DNA from: Chloroflexota bacterium
Lineage (GTDB): Bacteria; Chloroflexota; Dehalococcoidia; Lucifugimonadales; Lucifugimonadaceae
NCBI GenBank assembly: GCA_027618835.1
Contig: JAQCHZ010000005.1
Span: forward strand, 1 to 64,000
Length of the DNA: 64,000 nt
Reading direction: 5' to 3'
The notes under the pieces are model-generated. The model saw nothing but the letters and a program-made list of their open reading frames with translations. It was not told the origin of the DNA and ran no database searches. A program made the position numbers and the translations under genes. The stretch's first letter is position 1. Every line of letters starts with the position of its first letter. Below are positions 24,616 through 33,805 of the stretch, in pieces.

Positions 24616-25376
24616 CTAAAGTTGAGTCTCGATCCAGTCGGCAATCGTGCGGAAATAAAGCATTGAGACAATTCCGCCGGCGACTAAATACGGTCCATAG
24701 GGTATCAATACCCGATTGAATCCAAAACATATAGCCGCGTACACGATGATTTCGATGAATCCGCCGATCAATACTCCCAAGTAAAGACCTAGCAAAAGCG
24801 GCGCCAATCCTAAGATCGCTCCAAGTGCCGCACTGAGTTTCACGTCACCCCAGCCCATCACGGGCCGATTGAGGCGATCGCCAATCCAGGCGAACGGATA
24901 GAACACCGCATACCCAGCTGCCGCTCCGGCAAGTCCTTGCCACCACTCTCGTTCCGGGATGAAAAACGAAGTGGCAATTCCTACTACGAAAAGTGGCAAT
25001 ACCAGATTGTTCGGCAGTTACGTGGTTTCAAAGTCTATAAATGCAAGAGCTGTGAGCACCGCGATCATCACTAGCGATATAGCAAAGAGCCATGGGGGGG
25101 GGCGGGTATTCGGTACGAGGTGAGACCGAACAGACCGGCAGAAACCAGTTCAACTAGCGGATATCGAAGCCAATAATTAGGAAACTGCACCCGGGATTGT
25201 TTGATAGCCCCATAGGTAGAAAGAAGCGGAAACCATTCCCAAACGGCTATCGGACGAGGACGCGCACCTTCAGAAACAACGCCTTCGACGTGGTCGTGAG
25301 GAGGGAATCGATCGTTGATGACGTTGATTACGCCGCCGACGAACAGACCGAGAATTGCGAAGAGTCCGGGTTCCAT
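24616..25376 (-). pseudogene. Prepilin peptidase broken by a frameshift and a nonsense codon
   Basis: The N-terminal part (25376 to ~25100) shows GLFVGGVINVINDRFPP and WLRYPLVELVSAGLFG. At a run of nine G (25094-25102) the frame shifts; the other frame continues WLFAISLVMIAVLTALAFID with the first catalytic Asp, then hits TAA (25018-25020) just before LPNNLVLPL. The C-terminal part (to 24616) carries the second catalytic motif GWGDVKL and three membrane helices. The total length (761 bases, not a multiple of three) agrees with one lost base. Intact, it would be a ~253-residue type IV prepilin peptidase. The usual N-terminal CxxC zinc pairs are absent, as in some family members. Confidence 0.88.
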
Positions 25377-25578
25377 AGGTCTTTCATAGTGGTTTGTGGC
25401 GAACGAGCAATGTGACGGTTTGGCACCCTATAGACGTGCGTGAGACACACACCTTTAGATCTACCATATCGGTGATTTAAAACTTTACGAGGTTTGACAT
25501 TATGCGGCGTTAAATATAATTGAGTGTAAACTCGACTATGCTTGGACTGTACGAAGTCACCCATCACACTGTTCCTTC

Positions 25579-26655
25579 TCAAGCACCAACCTTCGGTAAC
25601 ACCTCTTGCTTAAGTAAACCCATAGAGGTCTTCCAGAATCCCTCGGGTTCCCACTCGTGTCCCATAGCCATCAGTGTTCCAAATCCACCAACTGATTCTT
25701 CGAGTGAAGATAGCTTCTCAGTCACCTCTTCGGGCGATCCCACTATGAATATGTTGTCCACTAAATATTCGACAGTAACGTCGGAATCAGGCATGTTTGG
25801 ATCGATCTTAAGGAGGCCCATCATCTTCGATCGTGGAAGCAACTTGAGGAAGTAGCCCTCCATATCTCGTGCCAACGTCCCGGTCAGAGCCTGCTTACGT
25901 GCTTCGGCACTCGAATCTGCAACCATCACCTCTCGGGCGATTCTCCAGTTAGAACGATCCGCAGTTTTCCCGACCTTAGCTGCTCCAGCTTCAACTGCAG
26001 TCCAGTGAGAACGTAGCATCTGCTCAGGAACGAAGTTGATACTCATTGGAAGCCAACCGCGCTCCCCTGCTAGTGTCAGCGTCTCGGAGTTCGGAGAAAC
26101 GCCAGCCACACCAATTGGGGGATGGGGATCTTGATAGGGACGTAAATGAACTCTGAGAGCGATATCTTCTTCTGGCTCAGGGATATTGAATTCCCACCAT
26201 TTGCTCTTGTAGTTCCCCGGTTTTGGATCCTTCCATAACTGCAGAACCAAATCGACCGCCTGGCGGGTCATCTCTCGATTATCCCCAGAACGCGGATCGA
26301 AGCCGTTTACGTGCAGATCGCCAGGAAAGCCACCTGAGCCGACGCCCCAGTTCAAACGCCCTTTCGACATTTGATCGAGTTGAGCAATTCGGTGAGCGAT
26401 GTAGAACGGATTGTGGTTAGGCATACACGTAACGCCAGTTCCAAGCCGAATCTGCGATGTGACACCGAGAGCCTGTGCGATCATTAGATCAGGTGCCGGA
26501 ATGTTCTCCCACTCAGCTGTGTAGTGTTCTCCGATCCACGCTTCGGAGTACCCCAGCTGATCGAGATAGATAAGTTGCTTTAGATCGGCCTCGAGCGTGT
26601 CTGCAATATTCGAACCAGGCGGGTGCAGTGGCATCGTGAAGAAACCAAGTTCCAT
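25579..26655 (-). CDS. LLM-class flavin-dependent oxidoreductase
   Basis: This 358-residue protein of the luciferase-like monooxygenase family uses FMN (or F420) to oxidise small substrates. Typical blocks are GFFTMPLHPPG at the N-terminus, GYSEAWIGEHY, IRLGTGVTCMPNHNPF, QMSKGRLNWGVGSGGFPGD and, near the end, FIVGSPEEVTEKL. The substrate cannot be predicted. It is a single gene with MutS upstream on the same strand and 155 bases between them. Confidence 0.9.
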   Translation of the reverse strand: MELGFFTMPLHPPGSNIADTLEADLKQLIYLDQLGYSEAWIGEHYTAEWENIPAPDLMIAQALGVTSQIRLGTGVTCMPNHNPFYIAHRIAQLDQMSKGRLNWGVGSGGFPGDLHVNGFDPRSGDNREMTRQAVDLVLQLWKDPKPGNYKSKWWEFNIPEPEEDIALRVHLRPYQDPHPPIGVAGVSPNSETLTLAGERGWLPMSINFVPEQMLRSHWTAVEAGAAKVGKTADRSNWRIAREVMVADSSAEARKQALTGTLARDMEGYFLKLLPRSKMMGLLKIDPNMPDSDVTVEYLVDNIFIVGSPEEVTEKLSSLEESVGGFGTLMAMGHEWEPEGFWKTSMGLLKQEVLPKVGA

Positions 26656-26810
26656 TCCAGCCTCCGAGCTGAGTTGGCGTAGTTCCCAAAAATATTGGGA
26701 CGCGTGCGTATTCGGGGCATACTACAACGAAATCGCTGTTACCTGCGCCGCCATCTCAACCTAAGTCGAAGCCCCATGCGATAAAACGGGTAATAAATGC
26801 TACGTGACGA

Positions 26811-29510
26811 CTATTCGTCTTTTCGTTTGACCTGCTCTTGGAGCCTGAACAACGTATTGATCGCCTCGATAGGCGTCATATTGGCTACATCAAGCTTTTT
26901 TAGTTCATCGACAAGTTCACTACTCACCTGTTGATCCCCGAGTGGCATCTGTAGCTGGAACTCTGCTGATCGTTGGGTAGCTTTGGCACCGTTTTCCAAT
27001 TCGTCGAGAAGATCCCATGCCCGACTGACTACTGCCCCCGGCATTCCGGCCAATCTCGCAACGTGGACTCCGTACGAACGGTCGGCTCCCCCCGGAACTA
27101 TCCGGTGCAGGAATACAACTTCGCCCGCCTCTTCGGCGACTGCAACTCGTAAGTTGTGCGCTCGTGGCAGTTGATCCGCCAGCTCCGTCATCTCGTGGTA
27201 ATGAGTGGCAAATAGGGTTTTACAGCCCAATTTAGGCGAATTGTGAATATGCTCGGCGACCGAGCGAGCTATTGCCAATCCATCGTAGGTAGACGTTCCA
27301 CGACCGATTTCGTCGAGTACAGCTAAAGAACGACTCGTAGCCTGATTCAATATCGAAGCAGTTTCGACCATCTCGACCATGAAAGTCGATTGTCCACCGG
27401 AAATATCGTCGGAGAGGCCAGCACGAGTGAATATGCGATCCACAACACCGATTCTTGCCTTCGTGGCTGGTATGTAGCTTCCAACCTGTGCCATGAGCAC
27501 CAGCACCGCGGCTTGTCGAATGTAAGTCGACTTACCCGACATATTGGGCCCAGTAATGATCATCACTTGCCGTTCATTGTTCGAAAGATCGAGATCGTTC
27601 GACACGAACCGACCAGGACCTAGCGATGATTCAACAACTGGATGACGTCCGCCCTCGATTTTGAGAGCCGTATCATCGTCGACGAGTGGCCGAACCCAAC
27701 CGTTCTCGGCGGCAGCCTGCGACATTGAGACCAACGCATCGAGAACGCCAAGCGCACTGGCGGTCTCCATGATTCTGCCGCCATGAACTGCGACTTCTCC
27801 GCAAACGCGTCGGAATATTTCTCGTTCTAACTCGCTGATCCGATCACGGGCGTTAAGAATCTTCGACTCAAGCTCTTTGAGCTGTGGAGTGATGAACCGT
27901 TCTCCGTTCACAAGCGTCTGACGCCGTTCGAACGATTCTGGAACCAGATGAACATTGTTCTTTGTGACTTCGAGGTAGTAACCGAACACGCGGTTGTAGC
28001 CGATTTTCAGGCTTTTGATTCCGGTGGTTTTTCGATGATCGGCTTCGAGAGCGGCAATACTCGACCGGGCATCGCCCGAAAGCGACCTGACCTCGTCTAG
28101 CTCGGAATGAAATCCTTCACGGATTGCCGATCCTTCCCCAACCGTGACCGAAGGATCGTCTGGGATCGCAGCATTGAGCAGATCAAATGCTTCAGATGAC
28201 GGGTGAAGCCGACCTATTACCGATCCGCCAGGAACAACGCCATCTGGCAATGATGCGATCAGTTCAGGAATCACAACTAACCCTGCTCGTAGCGAAGCTA
28301 GATCACGAGGTGTGGCCGTGTTGGTTCTCACGCGGTTTGTTAGACGTTCGAGATCAGACACTTGACCCAGAAGATCCTGAACTCGCGAACGGGCGCTCTG
28401 GTCGCCAACAAAAGCAGCAACAACTTCTTGACGCCGCTGTACGTCATCAGGTTCAAGCAGCGGGCGAGTCAGCCAAGCCCGCAGAGTTCGGGCTCCCATA
28501 GCCGTTTTCGAGAAATTTAATGTTCGGTACAGAGTAGGCGCAGAGGTCTTGCCGATCGACGAGGTGAAGACTTCAAGATCTCTCAGCGCCTTCTGGTCGA
28601 GCTTCATATACGAATTGGTCGACTCTGTGCGCAGAGAAGTCAGTTGCGGAATCGCCCCGAATTGCGTGTCAGCTACGTAATCGAGGACCGATGAGGCAGC
28701 GATAATCGCAAGGGGCATGTTCTCGCACCCGAACGCTTCCAACGTTTTTACTTTGAAATGTTCGAGCAAGCGAGCCGCAGATAGATCGGTATCGAGTCGC
28801 GTTTCATCTAGTGGACGAACCACCATGCCGGATTCTTGATCGGAATTTATTAGCTCGAGCGATTGCGAATCAGCGATCAATTCCGCTGGTGAAAGGCGAA
28901 ACAGTTCATCTTTAAGATCGGCAACGGGAAATTCCCCAGTGACAAATTCGCTTGTCGAGATATCGACGTACGCTAGTCCCGCTCGTTCGCCATCGGACAC
29001 AGCAGCTGCAAGGTAGTTGTTCGTCGATTGATCTAAAAGTGCCGGTTCGATCACAGTTCCGGGAGTGACGACCCTTACTACGGCACGTTCGACTAATCCT
29101 TTTGATTTCGCAGGGTCGCTTGTCTGCTCGGCAATCGCGATCTTGAGACCAGCGGCAACGAGTGTTCCAAGATGATTATCGAGCGCGTGATGCGGAATTC
29201 CAGCGAGTGGAGCTTTGCCGCCAGCGCCAGATTCTCGTGCTGTGAGCGTAATGCCAAGGACTTTAGACAGTGTGCGGGCGTCTTCATCAAAGGCTTCGTA
29301 AAAATCGCCCATCCTAATCAGCAATAGTGAATCAGGGTAAGCCGCTTTGAATTCAAGAAACTGGCGTCGCCCCGGGGACAGCTTCTTTCCACCCGCTTCC
29401 TTCTTTTTAGGCGCCGTTACGCGAGAGCCGACTTCGCCGGTGGGTTCTCCCGTAACTTCGGAGGGGGCTGTTTTTTCTGCTGAACTGGCAGTGTCGGAAT
29501 ATGCTGACAT
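26811..29510 (-). CDS. mutS: DNA mismatch repair protein MutS
   Basis: This 899-residue MutS recognises mismatches and starts methyl-independent or nick-directed repair. The mismatch-reading Phe-Tyr-Glu is in MGDFYEAF. The clamp and lever domains are present, and the ATPase has GPNMSGKSTYIRQ (near 650), DEIGRGTSTYDG and FATHYHEM. An extra Ser/Lys-rich N-terminal extension of about 40 residues precedes the usual start. The C-terminal dimerisation helix (MTPIEAINTLFRLQEQ) is intact. mutL is not in the window. Confidence 0.97.
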   Translation of the reverse strand: MSAYSDTASSAEKTAPSEVTGEPTGEVGSRVTAPKKKEAGGKKLSPGRRQFLEFKAAYPDSLLLIRMGDFYEAFDEDARTLSKVLGITLTARESGAGGKAPLAGIPHHALDNHLGTLVAAGLKIAIAEQTSDPAKSKGLVERAVVRVVTPGTVIEPALLDQSTNNYLAAAVSDGERAGLAYVDISTSEFVTGEFPVADLKDELFRLSPAELIADSQSLELINSDQESGMVVRPLDETRLDTDLSAARLLEHFKVKTLEAFGCENMPLAIIAASSVLDYVADTQFGAIPQLTSLRTESTNSYMKLDQKALRDLEVFTSSIGKTSAPTLYRTLNFSKTAMGARTLRAWLTRPLLEPDDVQRRQEVVAAFVGDQSARSRVQDLLGQVSDLERLTNRVRTNTATPRDLASLRAGLVVIPELIASLPDGVVPGGSVIGRLHPSSEAFDLLNAAIPDDPSVTVGEGSAIREGFHSELDEVRSLSGDARSSIAALEADHRKTTGIKSLKIGYNRVFGYYLEVTKNNVHLVPESFERRQTLVNGERFITPQLKELESKILNARDRISELEREIFRRVCGEVAVHGGRIMETASALGVLDALVSMSQAAAENGWVRPLVDDDTALKIEGGRHPVVESSLGPGRFVSNDLDLSNNERQVMIITGPNMSGKSTYIRQAAVLVLMAQVGSYIPATKARIGVVDRIFTRAGLSDDISGGQSTFMVEMVETASILNQATSRSLAVLDEIGRGTSTYDGLAIARSVAEHIHNSPKLGCKTLFATHYHEMTELADQLPRAHNLRVAVAEEAGEVVFLHRIVPGGADRSYGVHVARLAGMPGAVVSRAWDLLDELENGAKATQRSAEFQLQMPLGDQQVSSELVDELKKLDVANMTPIEAINTLFRLQEQVKRKDE

Positions 29511-29561
29511 CGTGTCGCGATTCTAGCGTGAATTCGAGACAGGTTTTCGACTGTACCGAGC

Positions 29562-30500
29562 TTACTGGTACCGAATAGTTACAGAATCCGACGCAGTCCA
29601 TCGTAATTCTGAGAACGAGCTACCTCTTGGCATATCGAAAACCAACATTCCAGTAACTTGCTCGCGAGCGTTCAGTTTCACCGTGCCCCAGATGGGAACA
29701 AACCCCGGCACTGTGTATCTAGGAGCTGGCTCTGCTGTGTAAGCACGGCTGATCGTATCGATCGGTATGTACGTACTCCGATTGCCGTCCATCAACGTAG
29801 ATGAGGTTTCGTCCACAATTAGATTGACCGTTCCGGAAGTCTCGTTGATCAGAGTTACCTTCACGTAAACGAGCTCGTTATTCGCCTCGTCTTCAGGCTT
29901 CATTGCCCAGTTGTAGACAGTCCCCATGGTGTCGGCACCCTGGTAACTGATGAATTGCTGTTGCTTCGGCTCTTCTGCTCGAATATAAAGCGTCCGACCG
30001 GCAACGTAGAGCGGATCTCCGGCCTCGCTCTTGAACACCGTCATCAAGCTGATGACGACCACCGCTAAAATGACAGAGAATGCCGTGATGCCCATGAGCA
30101 CGAACGGTTTGTTCTCTTTTGGAATGCTGAGTTGTCGTCGGGCCAGAACTGCTCCACCCGCGTCGATATCCATGTATTCCGACCCAGGATCGCCCCGGAA
30201 ACCGGAAATTGGCATGAATTCGAGTCGGACTCTAACGATATCGCCAGCCATTCGTTCGGCCGAAACAACGTTCCAAGTCAGATCTGCGTCTCTTAGACGA
30301 GGACCGTACTCGTACTTGTTAGCTCGAGCGTACTCCAGGGCAGCGGAAACCTGGCTCGGAAAGCTCTTTGTTGCTTCTTCACCAAACTCACAACTAGCCG
30401 ATTTCACGGCCGGCTCTGCGCTCGCTGATACAGCTGCGTCTTCATCAGTTGCCTGAGGTTCTTCAGCAGCGTTCTGTTCTGTTCGATTCTCTTCAGTCAT
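29562..30500 (-). CDS. Hypothetical single-pass membrane protein with an extracytoplasmic beta-rich domain
   Basis: I place the start at the ATG at 30500, with GGAG 6 bases upstream, rather than at a GTG four codons earlier. The ~312-residue product has an acidic Ala/Glu-rich N-terminus (~1-45) and a cytoplasmic domain (~45-125). One membrane segment follows (~132-155, FVLMGITAFSVILAVVVIS). The outside domain has LVYVKVTLINETSGTVNLIV and a WGTVKLNAREQVTGMLVFD pattern recalling DUF4352-type immunoglobulin-like domains. Function unknown. It lies 51 bases upstream of mutS and may share its transcript. Confidence 0.7.
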   Translation of the reverse strand: MTEENRTEQNAAEEPQATDEDAAVSASAEPAVKSASCEFGEEATKSFPSQVSAALEYARANKYEYGPRLRDADLTWNVVSAERMAGDIVRVRLEFMPISGFRGDPGSEYMDIDAGGAVLARRQLSIPKENKPFVLMGITAFSVILAVVVISLMTVFKSEAGDPLYVAGRTLYIRAEEPKQQQFISYQGADTMGTVYNWAMKPEDEANNELVYVKVTLINETSGTVNLIVDETSSTLMDGNRSTYIPIDTISRAYTAEPAPRYTVPGFVPIWGTVKLNAREQVTGMLVFDMPRGSSFSELRWTASDSVTIRYQ

Positions 30501-30657
30501 CCATTGCTCCACTGTCCGGGACTACCCCGAACCGACAAGCGAGAGTACACGATGTACGGACGGTACCGCACAGTATTTTTACATTTGAGGAACTAATTAT
30601 TGCCAAGACTCGGCGAATGAGCGAATTCTAGATCGCTATTCGTCAAATATTGGATGC

Positions 30658-31848
30658 CTAGCTTCGCGCCGATGGAAACGTCGCCAGTTGGTCTAAAACG
30701 TCTTTCAATGCTTGAAGTACGTCATCTACATCGGTTTCGGTTGTGTCTCGACCAAAAGATATTCGGACGCTGCCGACTGCCAGATCAGGTTCAACTCCCA
30801 TAGCGATAAGCACGTGAGACGGTTCAAGCGATGCGCTACTACAGGCACTACCGCTCGAAGCTGCAATTCCTTTGAAATCCAATCCCAACAGCACTGGTTC
30901 CCCTTCCACACCCGGGAAAGAGAAATTCGATATTTCAGGAACTCGATCAGTCTTGCTGCCATTAAACGATGATCCTGGAATTCGCTCGGCCACGCCCTCG
31001 ATTAGCTTGTTCGCAAGCTGCTGCATGCGCCCTCTAGATTCGATTCGTTCGGACTCAGCCAGCGTTATCGCCTCTCCGAACCCGACGATATTGGCGACGT
31101 TCTCAGTTCCCGACCGACGCTGACGTTCCTGCCCACCACCGGCAATTAGCGGCTCTAGCTCCACGCCTCGCTTCACATAAAGAGCGCCTACGCCTTTGGG
31201 ACCGTAGATCTTGTGTGCCGACAGGCTGAGCAGATCAACTCCAAGATCACCCACATTCAACGAAAGCTTCCCTGCGCCTTGCACCGCATCGGTGTGAATC
31301 AGCACCTTTCCGCCTAGCCGCTTCGATGCTTCCCGGGTTTTCCCGGCAATTGTCGCAACGTCTTGAATCGTGCCTACTTCATTGTTCACCAGCATCACGC
31401 TGGCAAGGAACGTATCGGCTCTGACCGCGGCTGCGATCTCGTCGGGATTAACCTTGCCCGTACTGTCGACACCTACATACGTAGCCTCGTAGCCCAGTTT
31501 TTCGAGTTGCTCGACAGGGTGAATGATGGCGTGATGCTCGATAGCCGTGGTGATGATGTGCCCACCAGAGGGCGAACGCATTGCTGCAGATCCCTTAATC
31601 GCAAGATTATTCGATTCAGATCCGCCGCCCGTAAAAACGATTTCCCCAGAACGGCAATCCAAAACCGATGCTAATTGTTCCCGCGCCTCGTCAATTCCGT
31701 ACCGTGCTTCCCCTGCTAACGAGTACAAACTCGAAGGGTTACCGAACTTCTCAGTAAAGTACGGAAGCATTTTTTCGAGCACCTCACGACGAACCGGAGT
31801 GGTCGCAGCGTGGTCGAGATAATTAATTCGTTCGTCGCCAGATGTCAT
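30658..31848 (-). CDS. Cysteine desulfurase, IscS/NifS family
   Basis: This 396-residue PLP enzyme removes sulfur from cysteine for Fe-S clusters and tRNA thiolation; MnmA at 17561 needs such a sulfur source. It has YLDHAATTP, FTGGGSESNNLAIKG, the PLP lysine in SAHKIYGPKG (Lys213) and the catalytic Cys335 in SGSACSSASLEPSHVL. The short SACS-type loop marks group I (IscS-like). No iscU/iscR neighbours are present, so I do not assign a symbol. Confidence 0.93.
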   Translation of the reverse strand: MTSGDERINYLDHAATTPVRREVLEKMLPYFTEKFGNPSSLYSLAGEARYGIDEAREQLASVLDCRSGEIVFTGGGSESNNLAIKGSAAMRSPSGGHIITTAIEHHAIIHPVEQLEKLGYEATYVGVDSTGKVNPDEIAAAVRADTFLASVMLVNNEVGTIQDVATIAGKTREASKRLGGKVLIHTDAVQGAGKLSLNVGDLGVDLLSLSAHKIYGPKGVGALYVKRGVELEPLIAGGGQERQRRSGTENVANIVGFGEAITLAESERIESRGRMQQLANKLIEGVAERIPGSSFNGSKTDRVPEISNFSFPGVEGEPVLLGLDFKGIAASSGSACSSASLEPSHVLIAMGVEPDLAVGSVRISFGRDTTETDVDDVLQALKDVLDQLATFPSARS

Positions 31849-32053
31849 GGTGCAAGTATTTGCTAAAGAACCGCTTGAAGCAACGAAACCGTGTAGCCGT
31901 TGCTATTTTGCTTGGATAAGATATTTCGGATTTGAAATCCGCGAGAACAAATCTGCCGTATCTACTTGACGTGAGCCCCACGGCGCATTTAATTTTGGCA
32001 GAATGGTTTGTGGCGCGAACCGCCGTCATTCAACCGAAAACCGGAGTGAGTAG

Positions 32054-33025
32054 TTGATCAAAATTGAGCACATGTCGAAAAGTTACGGACCCTACCCGGC
32101 CGTTATAGACATTTCGTTCGAAGTGCTCAAGGGCGAGATCGTCGGATTCCTCGGCCCGAACGGCGCAGGTAAGACGACAACCATGCGTGTTGTCACCGGC
32201 TTCACGCCTCCAACCGAAGGCGATGTAACCGTTGGTGGTTACGACGTCGTATCCCACTCGCTCGACGTTCGCCGACACATCGGATACCTCCCGGAGACCG
32301 TTCCGCTCTACCTAGATATGACTGTTACGGACTACCTCACCTACATGGGTGAAATCCGTGGCATGAACAAATCATGGGTGAAAGAACGTTTGCCTAAGGT
32401 CATCGACATGGTGAAACTTGGCGAATATAGGAACACGCTAGTAGGCAGGCTCTCCAAGGGCTACCGACAGCGTGTAGGTATCTCACAAGCGATCTTGCAC
32501 GAGCCTGATGTGCTTGTGATGGACGAACCAACTATTGGTATCGACCCAATTCAGGTAGTCGAAACTCGAGAACTGATCAGTAACTTGGGTGAAGAACACA
32601 CCTTGCTTCTCAGTTCCCACATCCTTCCTGAAGTAAGCGCCATATGTAAACGAGTGCTTGTGATCAACGACGGTCGTATCGTTGCTGACGACAAGCCAGA
32701 CGATCTTTCTGAGAAGCTCCAGCACGCTGAACGAATTGAAATCAGCGTCAGGGGAGCAGAAGCGCCAGCGTTCATCAACGCTATGCGAGATATCTCCGAT
32801 GTAATCGATGCCCGCTCTGACCAGCGAGTGTCGATCGTACAACGTGCTGAACGAGAAGACTTTCTTCCGTTCATTGTGGATGCCCGACCTAACGCTCAGG
32901 CAACTGAAACTATTGCGAAGACCATCATCAACAACGGCTGGGGACTGACTAATTTGACTCCTCTGCCGATGACCCTTGAAGAGATCTTCCTCCAATTGAC
33001 AACCGAAGAGAATTTAGGCGAGTAG
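32054..33025 (+). CDS. ABC transporter ATP-binding protein of a Gld-type exporter
   Basis: The protein has 323 residues from a TTG start with GGAG 7-8 bases upstream. It carries Walker A GPNGAGKTTT (34-43), the signature LSKGYRQRVG, Walker B VLVMDEPTIGIDP and the H-loop SSHIL. The C-terminal ~90 residues form the extra domain seen in GldA/NatA-type exporters. It heads a four-gene operon with the permease at 33029, the GldG-like protein and the DUF4340 protein. The exported substrate is unknown. Confidence 0.93.
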   Translation: MIKIEHMSKSYGPYPAVIDISFEVLKGEIVGFLGPNGAGKTTTMRVVTGFTPPTEGDVTVGGYDVVSHSLDVRRHIGYLPETVPLYLDMTVTDYLTYMGEIRGMNKSWVKERLPKVIDMVKLGEYRNTLVGRLSKGYRQRVGISQAILHEPDVLVMDEPTIGIDPIQVVETRELISNLGEEHTLLLSSHILPEVSAICKRVLVINDGRIVADDKPDDLSEKLQHAERIEISVRGAEAPAFINAMRDISDVIDARSDQRVSIVQRAEREDFLPFIVDARPNAQATETIAKTIINNGWGLTNLTPLPMTLEEIFLQLTTEENLGE

Positions 33026-33028
33026 GAA

Positions 33029-33790
33029 TTGCGTTTCATATCCGTCATAGCGATCAAAGAGATTCGCACATACTTCGCCTCGCCGATGGCCTACGTGGTT
33101 TCGGCGGCGTTCCTTGCTATCACAGGCTTCTTCTTCGTCGCATCGGTTTCCGATGCGTTCGCTGAAGCGAGTATCCGTGGTTACTTGGCCGGTGCAATCT
33201 TCTTCCTGATTTTCATGTCACCAGCCCTCACGATGCGTCTCCTTGCTGAAGAGCAAAAACTGGGAACGCTCGAATTGTTGTTAACCTCACCCCTGCGTGA
33301 ATTTGAAATTGTTTTAGGAAAATTCATCGCAGCCTTAGTTACTACAATGGTCATGGTCGGGCTTTCGCTCTACTTCGTGCTTGTGCTGTTCGTCTATGGG
33401 GATCCAGACATCGGCCCGATGCTCAGCGGATTACTCGGACTTGCCTTTTACGCATCGGCAACTCTTGCGGTTGGACTGTTCGCCTCAGCGCTAAGCAGTA
33501 ACCAGATCGTGGGTCTCGTCGTTGGATCTGGAATTCTCACAGCTCTCACGATTATCGATTTTGTGAGCGCAAGACTTTCAGGAACGGCAGCTCAAGTTCT
33601 GGATGCATTCCAGCTTGGCGCTTCGTTCTCAGTGTTCGACCTTGATAGCTTCGGAGTTGCCGAGGGCGGCCACTTCGCAGATTTCGCACGAGGTATTATC
33701 TCGCTAACAGATATTGCCTACTACTCATCAATAACAGCAGTGTTCTTGCTCCTCACAGTTCTTGTGTTGGAAGCAAGGCGATGGCGCTAG
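33029..33790 (+). CDS. ABC-2 permease, GldF-like
   Basis: The 253-residue membrane protein has six predicted helices. It begins with RFISVIAIKEIRTYFASPMA, contains the cytoplasmic EEQKLGTLELLLTSPL motif typical of ABC-2 permeases, and ends in a helix followed by EARRWR. The start is TTG, 3 bases after the ATPase stop. It forms the membrane channel with the ATPase upstream. Gliding is not implied: GldF/GldG-type operons occur widely in non-gliding bacteria. Confidence 0.92.
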   Translation: MRFISVIAIKEIRTYFASPMAYVVSAAFLAITGFFFVASVSDAFAEASIRGYLAGAIFFLIFMSPALTMRLLAEEQKLGTLELLLTSPLREFEIVLGKFIAALVTTMVMVGLSLYFVLVLFVYGDPDIGPMLSGLLGLAFYASATLAVGLFASALSSNQIVGLVVGSGILTALTIIDFVSARLSGTAAQVLDAFQLGASFSVFDLDSFGVAEGGHFADFARGIISLTDIAYYSSITAVFLLLTVLVLEARRWR

Positions 33791-33805
33791 GCCAGTATTC
33801 TTTAG

